A DNA stretch of 64,000 nt from Culturomica massiliensis (lineage in GTDB: Bacteria > Bacteroidota > Bacteroidia > Bacteroidales > Marinifilaceae). The position numbers and the translations under genes are program-made. This document shows, piece by piece, positions 7,919 through 16,785 of this stretch; the first letter of the stretch is position 1; the number at the start of each line of letters is the position of its first letter. Under the pieces are notes generated by a model that made no database searches, had not been told where the DNA came from, and worked only from the letters and a program-made list of their open reading frames with translations. Where the stretch lies: contig NZ_LT594621.1 in assembly GCF_900091655.1 (NCBI RefSeq), forward strand, positions 2,562,532-2,626,531. The letters are read 5' to 3'.

Positions 7919-9418
7919 ATGAAAAAACATGGTTTTTTAGTTTTGGGAATGTGTTGTGTGATGCTTTTCTCGGCAAGTTCTTGCCAAAAAGTAAAAAAAC
8001 TTTTCGGAGGAGGCCAAAAATCTTCTACTACCGGTTGGACTTACAATGATAAGAAAAATGGGGGTATGGAATATAAAAAAGTGAAGAATCAAAAGACAGG
8101 CCCGGGACTTGTATATATCCCCGGAGGTACCTTTGTGATGGGACGGACACAGGAAGATGTTATGGGAGACTGGAATAACCCACAGCGGCGGGTCACAATC
8201 GAATCTTTCTATATGGATGAACATGAGGTGCGGAATATCGACTGGCTGGAATACCTCACTTGGTTGCGACGTGTATACGTCAGTTATCCCGAAGTGTATA
8301 AAAAAGCGTTACCCGACACACTGGTATGGCGCGAGCAATTAGCTTATAATGAACCGATGGTCAGCAACTACCTTCGATTCCCCGCTTATGCCGAATACCC
8401 GGTAGTCGGTGTAAACTGGGAGCAAGCTACGGAATATTGCGTGTGGAGAACCGACCGTGTAAACGAACAGTTATTGATTGACAAAAAGGTGCTGGCACAC
8501 GATCCGGACAATCAGAGAGACGAAAACAACTTCAATACAGAAGCTTACCTGAACGGACAATATGTAGGGACGGTAAAAAAGAATATCAAAGGATTAGGCA
8601 AAGAAAGAAGACCTGTCAAATGGGAAGACGGGATTTTACTGCCGGAATACCGTTTGCCGACAGAGGCTGAATGGGAATATGCAGCCTACGCTTTAGTCGG
8701 AAATACACACGACGAGCGCATCAGCAACTCCCGCATTTATCCGTGGGACGGCTCCTGGGTCAGATATGCTGAGAAAAAGCACAGAGGCCGGATGATGGCA
8801 AACTTTGTCAGAGGTAAAGGGGACTATATGGGGGTTGCCGGAGACGCGAATGACGGTTTTGCCATGACAGCTCCCGTCAAAAGTTTCTGGCCGAACGATT
8901 TCGGACTGTACGACATGGCCGGCAATGTAAACGAATGGGTTTCGGACGTTTATCGTCCTTTATCCTTCCAGGATATGGCAGAATTCAATCCTTATCGCGG
9001 GAATGTCTTCAAGACGCTCGTAACCGACGAAGAAGGCAACATCGCCCAGAAAGACAGCCTGGGACACATGCGTTACCGTGTTCAAACCGACGCAGAACTG
9101 GCAAATAGAGAAAACTATCGTACTGCCGATAACCGGAACTACAAAGACGGTGATATCCAATCCCGGATTTCTTCGGACATCGACTGGAAAGCACAGGACA
9201 ACAAAGGCACAAAAGATATGTACTATGTTTCCAACGAAGAAACGACAACCATGATCGATGATGAAGCCCGGATATATAAAGGGGGCTCATTCAAAGACAG
9301 GGCTTATTGGCAAAATCCGGGAACAAGACGTTATCTGAATCAGAAAAAATCGACCAACGATATCGGCTTCCGGTGTGCAATGAGTCAAATTGGCGGCGGG
9401 AAAGTCAAAAAGAGATAA
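7919..9418 (+). CDS. gldJ: GldJ/GldK-family SUMF1-like lipoprotein (gliding / type IX secretion)
   Basis: This 499-residue outer-membrane-associated lipoprotein has a signal ending ASSC (Cys22). It has a formylglycine-generating-enzyme (SUMF1) fold from about residue 60 (YIPGGTFVMG) to the C terminus (GGSFKDRAYW, IGFRCAMS), with NVNEWVSDVY and RLPTEAEWEYAA as internal landmarks. GldK and GldJ are paralogues of this fold that support the type IX secretion ring and gliding apparatus. gldK normally sits in a gldKLMN operon, which is absent here, whereas the immediate murF neighbour downstream recalls the gldJ locus of Flavobacterium. I therefore favour GldJ, but GldK is not excluded. The window's T9SS cargo (two PKD giants and the subtilisin) makes a T9SS role plausible. 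Confidence 0.72.
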   Translation: MKKHGFLVLGMCCVMLFSASSCQKVKKLFGGGQKSSTTGWTYNDKKNGGMEYKKVKNQKTGPGLVYIPGGTFVMGRTQEDVMGDWNNPQRRVTIESFYMDEHEVRNIDWLEYLTWLRRVYVSYPEVYKKALPDTLVWREQLAYNEPMVSNYLRFPAYAEYPVVGVNWEQATEYCVWRTDRVNEQLLIDKKVLAHDPDNQRDENNFNTEAYLNGQYVGTVKKNIKGLGKERRPVKWEDGILLPEYRLPTEAEWEYAAYALVGNTHDERISNSRIYPWDGSWVRYAEKKHRGRMMANFVRGKGDYMGVAGDANDGFAMTAPVKSFWPNDFGLYDMAGNVNEWVSDVYRPLSFQDMAEFNPYRGNVFKTLVTDEEGNIAQKDSLGHMRYRVQTDAELANRENYRTADNRNYKDGDIQSRISSDIDWKAQDNKGTKDMYYVSNEETTTMIDDEARIYKGGSFKDRAYWQNPGTRRYLNQKKSTNDIGFRCAMSQIGGGKVKKR

Positions 9419-9422
9419 AAAT

Positions 9423-9450
9423 AAAAGGTTGTGAAATTCACAACCTTTTT
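9423..9450 (+). terminator. Rho-independent terminator after the gldJ/K-like gene
   Basis: The hairpin AAAAGGTTGTGAA / TTCACAACCTTTTTT with a one-base centre lies 5 bp after the stop and is followed by a T-run. It falls between gldJ/K and murF, so murF expression would rely on readthrough or its own promoter. Confidence 0.7.
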
Positions 9451-9486
9451 TATTACGAACCTGATAAACAATTCATTTCAGAAAAA

Positions 9487-10782
9487 ATGACTACAAACAT
9501 CGCCTCTCTATACGAAACTTACATCCGGGGACACCGGGTAACAACCGACTCCCGGAATATCCAACCGGGGGATGTTTTTATCGCCCTGCGCGGAGACAAT
9601 TTCAACGGTAATAAATTTGCACAACAGGCACTGTCCCAGGGGGCTGCTACGGCAATTATCGACGATCCGGAATTCGACAACGGAGAAGGATACATTCTAG
9701 TGGAAAATACGCTAACCTTCCTGCAGGAAACCGCTGCCTATCACCGCCACCGGTTGGGAATTCCGATACTGGGAATAACCGGGACGAACGGTAAAACAAC
9801 AACGAAAGAACTGTGTTATGCCGTACTTTCACGCCGTTTTAAAACCGTCGCAACCCAAGGCAATTTAAACAATCATATCGGAGTGCCTCTCACCTTGTTG
9901 AGTATGGATGAAACCACAGAATTCGGAATCGTAGAAATGGGCGCGAACCACCCCGGTGAAATAAAAATATTATGTGATATTGCAGACCCGGACTTCGGCG
10001 TGATCACCAATATAGGCCAGGCTCATTTAGAAGGATTCGGCAGTTACGAAAATATCATATCTACTAAGAAGCAACTCTACGATCATATCTTCCGGAAAAA
10101 AGGAAAAGTATTCGTCAATGCGAAAGACCCTCTTCTTATGGAATTATCCCGGGATCACAACCGGATTTTATACGGTAAAGCAGAAGCCTACCTGAAAGGC
10201 GAGCTACTTCAGTCAATCCCTTATATGGTATATGAACTGAAAACCTTAAAAGGAAACCTTTGTATCCGGACCAAGCTGACAGGCGGTTATAATTTCGACA
10301 ATGCTATGGCAGCTTCCTGTATCGGGACTTACTTCGATGTACCGGCCGTTTCCATCCAACATGCAATCGAAGATTACCGTCCGTCAAACCTCAGGTCGCA
10401 ACTGATAAAAACAGCTCATAATACCATCATTTTAGATGCTTACAACGCCAATCCCAGCAGTATGGCGGTAGCTTTAGCCAATTTTGCCGAAATGTCGGCT
10501 CCCCACAAAACCGTCGTATTGGGCGAAATGCGTGAACTGGGACAGGTCAGCGAAGAAGCTCACCGAAAAATTATCGATATATTACAGGAAAATCATTTCA
10601 ATACGGCTTTTCTCGTCGGGAATAATTTTGAACATTGTTCCAATAACCTTAACTTTATCCGTTATTTCAAAGATACCGATGCCTTAATCGTGTTTCTGAA
10701 AAATCACCCGCTTCAAGGTTCTTGTATACTGGTGAAAGGTTCAAGAGGCAACCAATTGGAGCGTATTGTAGAATACTTATAA
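9487..10782 (+). CDS. murF: UDP-N-acetylmuramoyl-tripeptide--D-alanyl-D-alanine ligase
   Basis: This 431-residue cytoplasmic Mur ligase adds D-Ala-D-Ala to the UDP-MurNAc-tripeptide, the last soluble step of peptidoglycan precursor synthesis. The order is an N-terminal uridine-binding domain (TTDSRNIQPGDVFIAL), then the ATP-binding loop GITGTNGKTTTKE near residue 98, the NHIGVPLTLL segment, and the C-terminal domain with DAYNANPSSM near 320. I start at the ATG at 9487 (MTTNIASL), because a longer in-frame reading from 9307 would run through the previous gene and the terminator. The protein is of ordinary length. The glycosyltransferase gene follows after 10 bp. Confidence 0.93.
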   Translation: MTTNIASLYETYIRGHRVTTDSRNIQPGDVFIALRGDNFNGNKFAQQALSQGAATAIIDDPEFDNGEGYILVENTLTFLQETAAYHRHRLGIPILGITGTNGKTTTKELCYAVLSRRFKTVATQGNLNNHIGVPLTLLSMDETTEFGIVEMGANHPGEIKILCDIADPDFGVITNIGQAHLEGFGSYENIISTKKQLYDHIFRKKGKVFVNAKDPLLMELSRDHNRILYGKAEAYLKGELLQSIPYMVYELKTLKGNLCIRTKLTGGYNFDNAMAASCIGTYFDVPAVSIQHAIEDYRPSNLRSQLIKTAHNTIILDAYNANPSSMAVALANFAEMSAPHKTVVLGEMRELGQVSEEAHRKIIDILQENHFNTAFLVGNNFEHCSNNLNFIRYFKDTDALIVFLKNHPLQGSCILVKGSRGNQLERIVEYL

Positions 10783-10792
10783 TTCTGAACAA

Positions 10793-11527
10793 GTGAACAA
10801 CAGAGTTGTTATCATTCCGACCTATAACGAAAAAGAAAACATCGAAAATATCATCCGGTATGTCGTCGGATTGACTCCGAAATTCGATATTCTGATCATA
10901 GAAGACAATTCACCCGACGGGACAGGCGACATTGTCGAAAAACTACAACAAGAGCTCCCCCAGCTTCACATGATCCGGCGGGCAGGTAAATTAGGCTTGG
11001 GAACCGCTTACATCACCGGTTTCAAATGGAGTCTGGCACACGGATATGAATACATCTTCGAAATGGATGCCGATTTCTCCCACAATCCGGACGATTTGGT
11101 CAAACTATACGAAGCCTGTAGCACGGGAGCAGACATGTCCATCGGTTCCCGCTATGTCACCGGAGTCAATGTTGTCAACTGGCCTATGGGACGTGTTTTA
11201 ATGTCCTATTTTGCTTCAAAATACGTACGTTTTATCACAGGTATGAAAGTACACGATGCCACAGCCGGTTTTGTTTGCTATACCCGGAAAGTATTGGAAA
11301 GCATAAATCTGGATAAAATCCGCTTTAAAGGATACGCTTTTCAGATTGAAATGAAATTTACAGCCTGGACGCTGGGATTCCGCCTGAAAGAAGTACCCAT
11401 TATTTTCACGGACCGTACTTTGGGAACATCGAAAATGAGCGGAGGTATTTTTACGGAAGCTTTCCTCGGAGTCATTACAATGAAAATACGGAGTCTATTT
11501 TCGAAACGGAACAAAAAACAACAATAA
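10793..11527 (+). CDS. Family 2 glycosyltransferase, polyprenol-phosphate mannose synthase type
   Basis: This 244-residue GT2 enzyme resembles dolichol-phosphate mannose synthase (DPM1) and would load a sugar from a nucleotide donor onto a polyprenyl phosphate at the inner membrane. The N-terminal VIIPTYNEKENI, the metal-binding DAD of EMDADFSHNP near residue 90, GSRYVTG near 118 and a basic C-terminal region are visible. No transmembrane anchor follows the catalytic domain, as in the short class of this family. The start is a GTG at 10793, placed 10 bp after murF, so the two are probably co-transcribed. The sugar and acceptor cannot be told from sequence. Confidence 0.85.
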   Translation: MNNRVVIIPTYNEKENIENIIRYVVGLTPKFDILIIEDNSPDGTGDIVEKLQQELPQLHMIRRAGKLGLGTAYITGFKWSLAHGYEYIFEMDADFSHNPDDLVKLYEACSTGADMSIGSRYVTGVNVVNWPMGRVLMSYFASKYVRFITGMKVHDATAGFVCYTRKVLESINLDKIRFKGYAFQIEMKFTAWTLGFRLKEVPIIFTDRTLGTSKMSGGIFTEAFLGVITMKIRSLFSKRNKKQQ

Positions 11528-11529
11528 TT

Positions 11530-11647
11530 TTAATTTTAGATTTACGATTTCAGATTGAAATACGAATCAGAGCTGTAGTTTCGCTAATCTGAAATCGCAG
11601 ATATCACAGGAGGGAATTGTATGTGTAGTCTAAAATCTAAAATCAAA
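11530..11647 (+). repeat. Interspersed repeat, family B, with 12-bp perfect inverted arms
   Basis: The spacer between the glycosyltransferase and pyrC carries CGATTTCAGATT at 11545-11556 and its exact reverse complement at 11586-11597, enclosing about 29 bp. The tail ends CTAAAATCTAAAATC. A related sequence in inverse orientation lies at 49447-49585, sharing GAAACTACAG and GATTCGTAT. An RNA hairpin would form just before the pyrC start. Confidence 0.7.
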
Positions 11648-11657
11648 TGATTCTATT

Positions 11658-12989
11658 ATGAAAAAAATCATCAAAGGCGGGACACTGGTCAATGAAAACC
11701 GGATTTTTCAAGCCGATATTCTCATTGAAAATGACCGGATTTCCTGCATATCAGACCGTCTTTCTGAAGAAGCCTGGGAAAATGCGGAAATAACAGATGC
11801 AACAGGATTATTTGTTATACCCGGTGTTATCGACGATCAGGTACATTTCCGGGAACCCGGTTTAACGCATAAGGGAGACATTGCTGAAGGCAGCCGGGCA
11901 GCCGCAGCCGGAGGAGTAACTTCTTTTATGGACATGCCCAACGTCGTTCCCCCGACCACCACCTTAAAACGACTGGAAGAAAAACAAGAAATTGCCCGAC
12001 GTAATTCGGCTGTAAACTATTCCTTCTATCTAGGCGCCACCTCGGACAATATGGACGAAATACGGAATATCGATCCGCATACGACCTGCGGACTCAAAGT
12101 ATTCATGGGTTCTTCTACCGGTAATATGTTGGTTGACAAATTGGAATCCCTTGAAAAAATTTTCAGCGAATCACCGGTACTTATTGCCACTCATTGCGAA
12201 GATACGCCGATCATTAACCGTAATCTGGCTCTGTATAAAGAACAATACGGGGACGATATTCCGGCCGGATATCATCCGCTTATCCGTAGCCGGGAAGCCT
12301 GTTACAAAAGTTCGTCATTAGCTGCTGCCTTGGCTCGCAAACACAATAGCCGCCTTCATATTCTGCACCTCAGTACTGCGGAAGAAATTGCTTTATTGGA
12401 TACAGGCAGCCGGAAAAACAAAAAGATTACCGGGGAAGTCTGCGTACACCATCTTTGGTTCAACGATTCAGCTTATCTGAAAAAAGGAAATCTTGTCAAA
12501 TGGAATCCGGCCATAAAAACGGAAAAAGACCGGCAGGCTTTGATACAAGCCCTGAATGAGAACAGAATAGATGTCATCGCCACCGATCATGCCCCCCATA
12601 CCCTGGCCGAAAAATCCGGACCTTACACAAAAGCGGCCAGCGGCGGCCCAATGGTACAACATTCCTTAACCATCATGCTTCAGCTAATGGAACAGGGGGA
12701 AATCCGTCTGGAAAATATCGTAGACAAAATGTGCCATGCACCGGCCGAGCTATTCCGTATCAAAGGCAGAGGTTATCTGCGGGAGGGATACAAAGCTGAC
12801 ATTTGCTTATTCGGTAAACATCCCTGGCAGGTCACAAAAGAAAATATCCTCTATCGCTGCGGGTGGTCACCGCTGGAGGGAATGACATTTGACTATAAAA
12901 TACAGACCACTTTTGTCAACGGTCACAAAGTTTATGAAAACGGGAAATTCGACGACAACTATCGGGGAGAAATGCTGGAGTTCTGTTGA
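11658..12989 (+). CDS. pyrC: Dihydroorotase
   Basis: This 443-residue amidohydrolase makes dihydroorotate from carbamoyl-aspartate in de novo pyrimidine synthesis. The metal-site motif reads DDQVHFREPG, with Gln61 in the place of the first His of the usual HxH pair and His63 kept. I believe this variant is common in Bacteroidota dihydroorotases, but I could not check that here. The Lys region GLKVFMGSSTGN (bridging Lys), ATHCED, ILHLST and the catalytic Asp in VIATDHAPHT are all present. Length fits the type I class. The upstream spacer holds a family B repeat; the gene could be on its own transcript. Confidence 0.92.
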   Translation: MKKIIKGGTLVNENRIFQADILIENDRISCISDRLSEEAWENAEITDATGLFVIPGVIDDQVHFREPGLTHKGDIAEGSRAAAAGGVTSFMDMPNVVPPTTTLKRLEEKQEIARRNSAVNYSFYLGATSDNMDEIRNIDPHTTCGLKVFMGSSTGNMLVDKLESLEKIFSESPVLIATHCEDTPIINRNLALYKEQYGDDIPAGYHPLIRSREACYKSSSLAAALARKHNSRLHILHLSTAEEIALLDTGSRKNKKITGEVCVHHLWFNDSAYLKKGNLVKWNPAIKTEKDRQALIQALNENRIDVIATDHAPHTLAEKSGPYTKAASGGPMVQHSLTIMLQLMEQGEIRLENIVDKMCHAPAELFRIKGRGYLREGYKADICLFGKHPWQVTKENILYRCGWSPLEGMTFDYKIQTTFVNGHKVYENGKFDDNYRGEMLEFC

Positions 12990-13014
12990 AAGCCAATAAT
13001 TTTTTCTATTTTTG
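12985..13014 (+). promoter_or_regulatory. Promoter for purD
   Basis: The -7 element TATTTTTG at 13007-13014 matches TAnnTTTG. A GTTG at 12985-12988, 18 bp upstream, serves as -33 and overlaps the end of pyrC. Transcription would start near 13021, giving a leader of about 60 nt. Confidence 0.6.
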
Positions 13015-13059
13015 TACGACCGCATTAAGCGGTAAAACATCTGAAAACACGCACAACAA

Positions 13060-13093
13060 CGATATGAAGGTTTTAACGATATGAAGGTTTTAT
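13060..13093 (+). repeat. 17-bp tandem duplication across the purD start, creating a 6-codon upstream frame
   Basis: CGATATGAAGGTTTTA is present twice in direct succession (from 13060 and from 13077). The first copy gives an ATG at 13064 that reads MKVLTI and stops at TGA 13082-13084, overlapping the purD ATG at 13081 as ATGA. The small frame could be translationally coupled to purD or be a simple replication-slippage accident. Confidence 0.8.
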
Positions 13094-14352
13094 TATTAGG
13101 AAGCGGAGGCCGTGAACACGCCCTGGCCTGGAAAATGATTCAAAGTCCGGAACTGGAAAAGCTATATGTAGCCCCGGGAAATGCAGGAACAAGTGAAATC
13201 GCAGAAAATATTGCCATAAAACCGACAGATTTTAAAACCATCGCCGGCTTCATTGCCGAAAAAAATATCGATATGGTTGTTGTCGGACCGGAAGATCCTC
13301 TGGTTGCCGGTGTTCGGGATTATCTCGAAAACGACGAACGTCTGACCGGCCTGATGATTATCGGCCCCGGAAAGGCAGGAGCCATTCTGGAGGGAAGCAA
13401 AGACTTTGCAAAAGAATTCATGTTTCGCCATCATATACCTACAGCCGCTTACTTAACAGTAACACCGGATTCCATAGAAAAAGGGATCTCTTTTTTACGA
13501 ACCTTACGTCCTCCCTATGTATTGAAAGCCGATGGCCTGGCTGCCGGGAAAGGGGTCTTGATTTTAAATGATTTGTCGGAAGCCGAACAGGAATTACAAT
13601 CCATGCTAAACGGAAAATTCGGAAAGGCCAGCAATCAAGTCGTTATCGAGGAATTTCTGCAAGGCATCGAAATTTCCGTATTTGCGCTGACGGATGGCCA
13701 AGATTATAAAATACTGGGATCTGCTAAAGACTACAAAAGAATCGGAGAAGGTGATACAGGCCTGAATACGGGTGGTATGGGAGCCGTTTCGCCGGTACCG
13801 TTCGCCGACACGGCTTTCAATAAAAAAGTAGAAGACAAAATCATACGTCCGACCATTGAAGGTTTGCAAAAAGACGGTATTAGCTACAAAGGTTTTCTGT
13901 TTTTCGGATTGATGAATTGCAACGGCGAACCTTGGGTTATCGAATACAATGTGCGCATGGGAGACCCCGAGACAGAAGTCGTTATTCCCCGCATACAATC
14001 CGATATTCTCGAGCTATTTAAAGCAACTGCCCAAGGTAAACTGGCCAAAGCTGACTTTACCATGGATAAACGATTCTGTACAACAGTCATGCTTGTTTCC
14101 AAAGGCTATCCGGAAGACTACGAAAAAGGAAAAGAAATTCAAATCGGAAATATACAGGATTCTATCGTATTTCATGCAGGTACCCAGAAAACAGAAAACC
14201 GGGTAGTAACAAACGGAGGACGTGTCATTGCCGTCAGTTCTTATGGAAATACAATGCAGGAAGCACTGACTTTGTCTTATGAAAATCTGGAAAAAATCGA
14301 TTTCAACGGCAAAACTTTCAGAAAGGACATCGGCAAGGATTTGATGCAATAA
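13081..14352 (+). CDS. purD: Phosphoribosylamine--glycine ligase (GAR synthetase)
   Basis: This 423-residue ATP-grasp enzyme catalyses the second step of purine synthesis, joining phosphoribosylamine to glycine. Visible landmarks are GSGGREHALAWK at the N terminus, VGPEDPLVAG near residue 65, the ATP-grasp loop ADGLAAGKGV near 147, TGGMGAVSP near 225 and YNVRMGDPETE near 285. The ATG at 13081 is the only start that gives the conserved MKVLLLGSGG N terminus. purM lies elsewhere in the window (31512), so purine genes are dispersed here. A start-region duplication is described separately. Confidence 0.95.
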   Translation: MKVLLLGSGGREHALAWKMIQSPELEKLYVAPGNAGTSEIAENIAIKPTDFKTIAGFIAEKNIDMVVVGPEDPLVAGVRDYLENDERLTGLMIIGPGKAGAILEGSKDFAKEFMFRHHIPTAAYLTVTPDSIEKGISFLRTLRPPYVLKADGLAAGKGVLILNDLSEAEQELQSMLNGKFGKASNQVVIEEFLQGIEISVFALTDGQDYKILGSAKDYKRIGEGDTGLNTGGMGAVSPVPFADTAFNKKVEDKIIRPTIEGLQKDGISYKGFLFFGLMNCNGEPWVIEYNVRMGDPETEVVIPRIQSDILELFKATAQGKLAKADFTMDKRFCTTVMLVSKGYPEDYEKGKEIQIGNIQDSIVFHAGTQKTENRVVTNGGRVIAVSSYGNTMQEALTLSYENLEKIDFNGKTFRKDIGKDLMQ

Positions 14353-14506
14353 AAACCGGTATATTTCAATACGATTCTGAACTTACGGCATAACTTCGCT
14401 TACAGCCGTCCCCTGTCAAAGAAAAACGTAGATCAGAAATAAAATACAGGACATCCGTAAAAACAGGATGAAAGGTGGAATGCAAAACTTTTAAAATAAT
14501 TTACCT

Positions 14507-15499
14507 ATGGTTTTCGACAGATTTCTGAAATCGAAAAAATTGTACATGCTTTTCCTTCTGCCTTTTCTGGCATTGGCAATAGCTGCCATAGGTTTTTACT
14601 GGCAACCGGTCCGCCCCCATCTGTCTTTAAATGAAGGAGTCATATACGCCGATTTTTTACGGAATTTATCTGCCGAACACAGCAGATACACCGGACTGGG
14701 AATCACATTGGCCATAGCCTACTTTATGTTTTACGTCAATGCCAGATACAAATTTTTACCGCAAATCTCAACACTTCCGGCAACGATCTATATCCTACTG
14801 ACGACGGGACTGGTCCTGTACCAGGGGTTCAGCTATATTCAAATAGCCACCCTACTGGTGGCATTCGCCTTCGCCGGCCTGCAAGAGGCCATTAACGATA
14901 TAAAATCCAATAGCTCCATTTATAGTTTCGGTTTTTTAACGGCCTTGGCCATATTGGTATACCCGAAATCCGTCCTTCTTTTTCCATGGGCAATATGCGT
15001 ACTGATGTTCTCCGGCAGATCCACCCTGAAAGACATCAGTGCTATCCTACTCGGTTTAATTACACCGGTATTTCTTACCTGCTTCTATTATTTTTGGACA
15101 GATAACCTCCAGGAGTGTATCCAACGATTCCAAAACAGTCTTTTGGCCGGAGAATTTCTGACACATCCGGAAGGAGCAAGCGTGATCTTTTACGGACTAT
15201 TAATTTTACTCCTACTGGTATCTTTATACGGTATCATTGTCTTTTATCCGATATCGGTAGTCAATCAGCGGCGCGGCATCCTGTCACTGCTATCCATGCT
15301 TTGCTTTTGCAGCTTATCTTTTTTAGTAATTCCCGATATCTATCCGGATATGCTATATATGCTGTTTATGCCTCTCACTTACATTTATTCGCAGCAACTT
15401 ATCAATCAACGTATCGGCCTTTTAGGAGATATCTTTCTTTTTCTACTCTTCCTTACCGGTATCGTATTCTGCAATGCAAATTTTTTCACGGTTTATTAA
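14507..15499 (+). CDS. DUF6427-family integral membrane protein
   Basis: This 330-residue protein is almost wholly hydrophobic, with about nine or ten membrane-spanning segments and no soluble domain. The pattern, including the early EGVIYADF region and the SGRSTLKDIS segment after the fifth or sixth helix, resembles the DUF6427 family of Bacteroidota, whose function is unknown. The stop codon abuts that of the convergent DUF2461 gene at 15500, with no spacer and no clear terminator between them. The preceding 154-bp spacer shows no obvious site. The family call is from memory of the pattern, so it is moderately certain. Confidence 0.65.
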   Translation: MVFDRFLKSKKLYMLFLLPFLALAIAAIGFYWQPVRPHLSLNEGVIYADFLRNLSAEHSRYTGLGITLAIAYFMFYVNARYKFLPQISTLPATIYILLTTGLVLYQGFSYIQIATLLVAFAFAGLQEAINDIKSNSSIYSFGFLTALAILVYPKSVLLFPWAICVLMFSGRSTLKDISAILLGLITPVFLTCFYYFWTDNLQECIQRFQNSLLAGEFLTHPEGASVIFYGLLILLLLVSLYGIIVFYPISVVNQRRGILSLLSMLCFCSLSFLVIPDIYPDMLYMLFMPLTYIYSQQLINQRIGLLGDIFLFLLFLTGIVFCNANFFTVY

Positions 15500-16162
15500 T
15501 CAGCCCTCATCTACCGTATAATTCAAAAAACGATTGAAAGTGTACATCTTCTTAAACACTTCAGCAACCCGGGCTATTGCTTCCGTTCCCTCAAAAAAAG
15601 TTTCCGGCTTATAAGTAACGACATCGTAATGCTTGTATTTCAGCAAATCTCCCTGTGGGAAATCTGCGGGAAAAGGAGCAGGCACCCGTTTCAGTTTATC
15701 CGTATCATCTATGCCTGTAAATTCCTTTACAAAAGCCTTCTCCTGCAATATCGAAGTAAACTCCTCGATATTATCATAAATATCCTGCCGCAATCTTTTC
15801 AGCAAAGCCGGATCGGGACAATATAAACCACCTCCCAATAAACTTCCGTCCGGTTCCAGATGTACATAATATCCTGCCCGATTGCTGTTACGTCCGCCCG
15901 GACTTGCAATATAAGCACCGAAATGAGTTTTATAAGGCGTTTTATCCGGAGAAAAACGAGTATCCCGATAAATCCGGTAAACACAATCCTTTGCAGCCAG
16001 CCCCCGGACTTCTTCATCGAAATCTGCCGTCCGCTCTATCAATTCACTGATCCATTTCTCGAAACGATCCTTCAATTCCAGGTATTCCGGCTTATGAGCA
16101 TTAAACCACTCCCTATCGTTATTGTCCCGCAACTTACGCAAAAAATCAAATATTGCTTTCAT
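15500..16162 (-). CDS. DUF2461 (TIGR02453) family protein
   Basis: This 220-residue soluble protein of a widely distributed family has no established function. Its hallmarks are the N-terminal FLRKLRDNNDREWFNAHKPEY segment type (positions 6-26), VYRIYRDTRFSPDKTPYKTH around residue 62, and YYVHLEPDGSLLGGGLY around residue 97. No signal peptide or membrane segment is visible, so it should be cytoplasmic. It ends directly against the convergent membrane-protein gene. Confidence 0.88.
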   Translation of the reverse strand: MKAIFDFLRKLRDNNDREWFNAHKPEYLELKDRFEKWISELIERTADFDEEVRGLAAKDCVYRIYRDTRFSPDKTPYKTHFGAYIASPGGRNSNRAGYYVHLEPDGSLLGGGLYCPDPALLKRLRQDIYDNIEEFTSILQEKAFVKEFTGIDDTDKLKRVPAPFPADFPQGDLLKYKHYDVVTYKPETFFEGTEAIARVAEVFKKMYTFNRFLNYTVDEG

Positions 16163-16243
16163 ACATTCTTTTTATTGAAACTCAAAAATAATTAAAAATC
16201 CGTCCCTTGGGTTCCAGATTTTCAGATTTTTCCGTTTCCGAAT

Positions 16244-16576
16244 CTATTTGCGAATCATATGCTTCATTTCAAACGGTATAACCATCGAAAGTTCCATAAA
16301 TCCCATATACTCACCATTTTCATACCATGGCGTTTGATAAATCAACTTTTTTACACCTTCTTTTTCTATCGTATAGGCATTCGTCCGCGGATGTTGTAAC
16401 ATATCAGCCAACAAAGACTTCGCCGGTTCCGGATGACAATCCAACACATTTTTACCGATCAGCTCTTCCCTTCCGGGTTTCAGAAATGTCTTACGCGATT
16501 TATCGTTCATATCTATGATACGCCCCTCTTTATCACATACGGTTACTGCGACATCTGCTTCTTTAAAATAATCCAT
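16244..16576 (-). CDS. Single-domain PAS protein
   Basis: This 110-residue protein consists of little more than one PAS fold: ADVAVTVCDKEGRIIDMN at the start, then GKNVLDCHPEPA, and YQTPWYENGEYMGFMELSM at the end. No kinase, cyclase or DNA-binding region is fused, so it would act as a stand-alone sensor or ligand-binding protein. The Cys-His pair in DCHPEP is reminiscent of PAS domains that bind haem or metals, but that is only suggestive. It lies 81 bp upstream of the DUF2461 gene on the same strand, and the two may share a transcript. Confidence 0.75.
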   Translation of the reverse strand: MDYFKEADVAVTVCDKEGRIIDMNDKSRKTFLKPGREELIGKNVLDCHPEPAKSLLADMLQHPRTNAYTIEKEGVKKLIYQTPWYENGEYMGFMELSMVIPFEMKHMIRK

Positions 16577-16691
16577 CTTTTTTCTATTTAATTATTCGGT
16601 TATGTTCTGTATTCCTTACACTTCCGGTACATCATAACGCTTGCCTATTTCAAGCCCCAATTTATACTCCTCTCAAAAACCGGAATGCGCA

Positions 16692-16778
16692 CTCAATTTA
16701 CAATTTTAGATTAAAGCATCTGATAACAAATCAGATTGCCAAGCAATCTAAAATTTAAAATCTAAAATCTAAAATAAA
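16692..16778 (+). repeat. Interspersed repeat, family A, diverged copy
   Basis: The segment reads TTTTAGATTAAAGCATCTGA, then TAACAAATCAGATTGCCAAGCAA, and ends in TCTAAAAT runs. It matches the family A core at reduced identity, and it lies in the 209-bp space between the PAS gene and the 3' end of the giant PKD gene. Confidence 0.65.
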
Positions 16779-16785
16779 TATGAAC

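Noticed and set aside
9307..9486. N-terminal extension of MurF
   Set aside because: It would overlap the previous gene and run through a terminator. The conserved MurF N terminus starts at the ATG at 9487.
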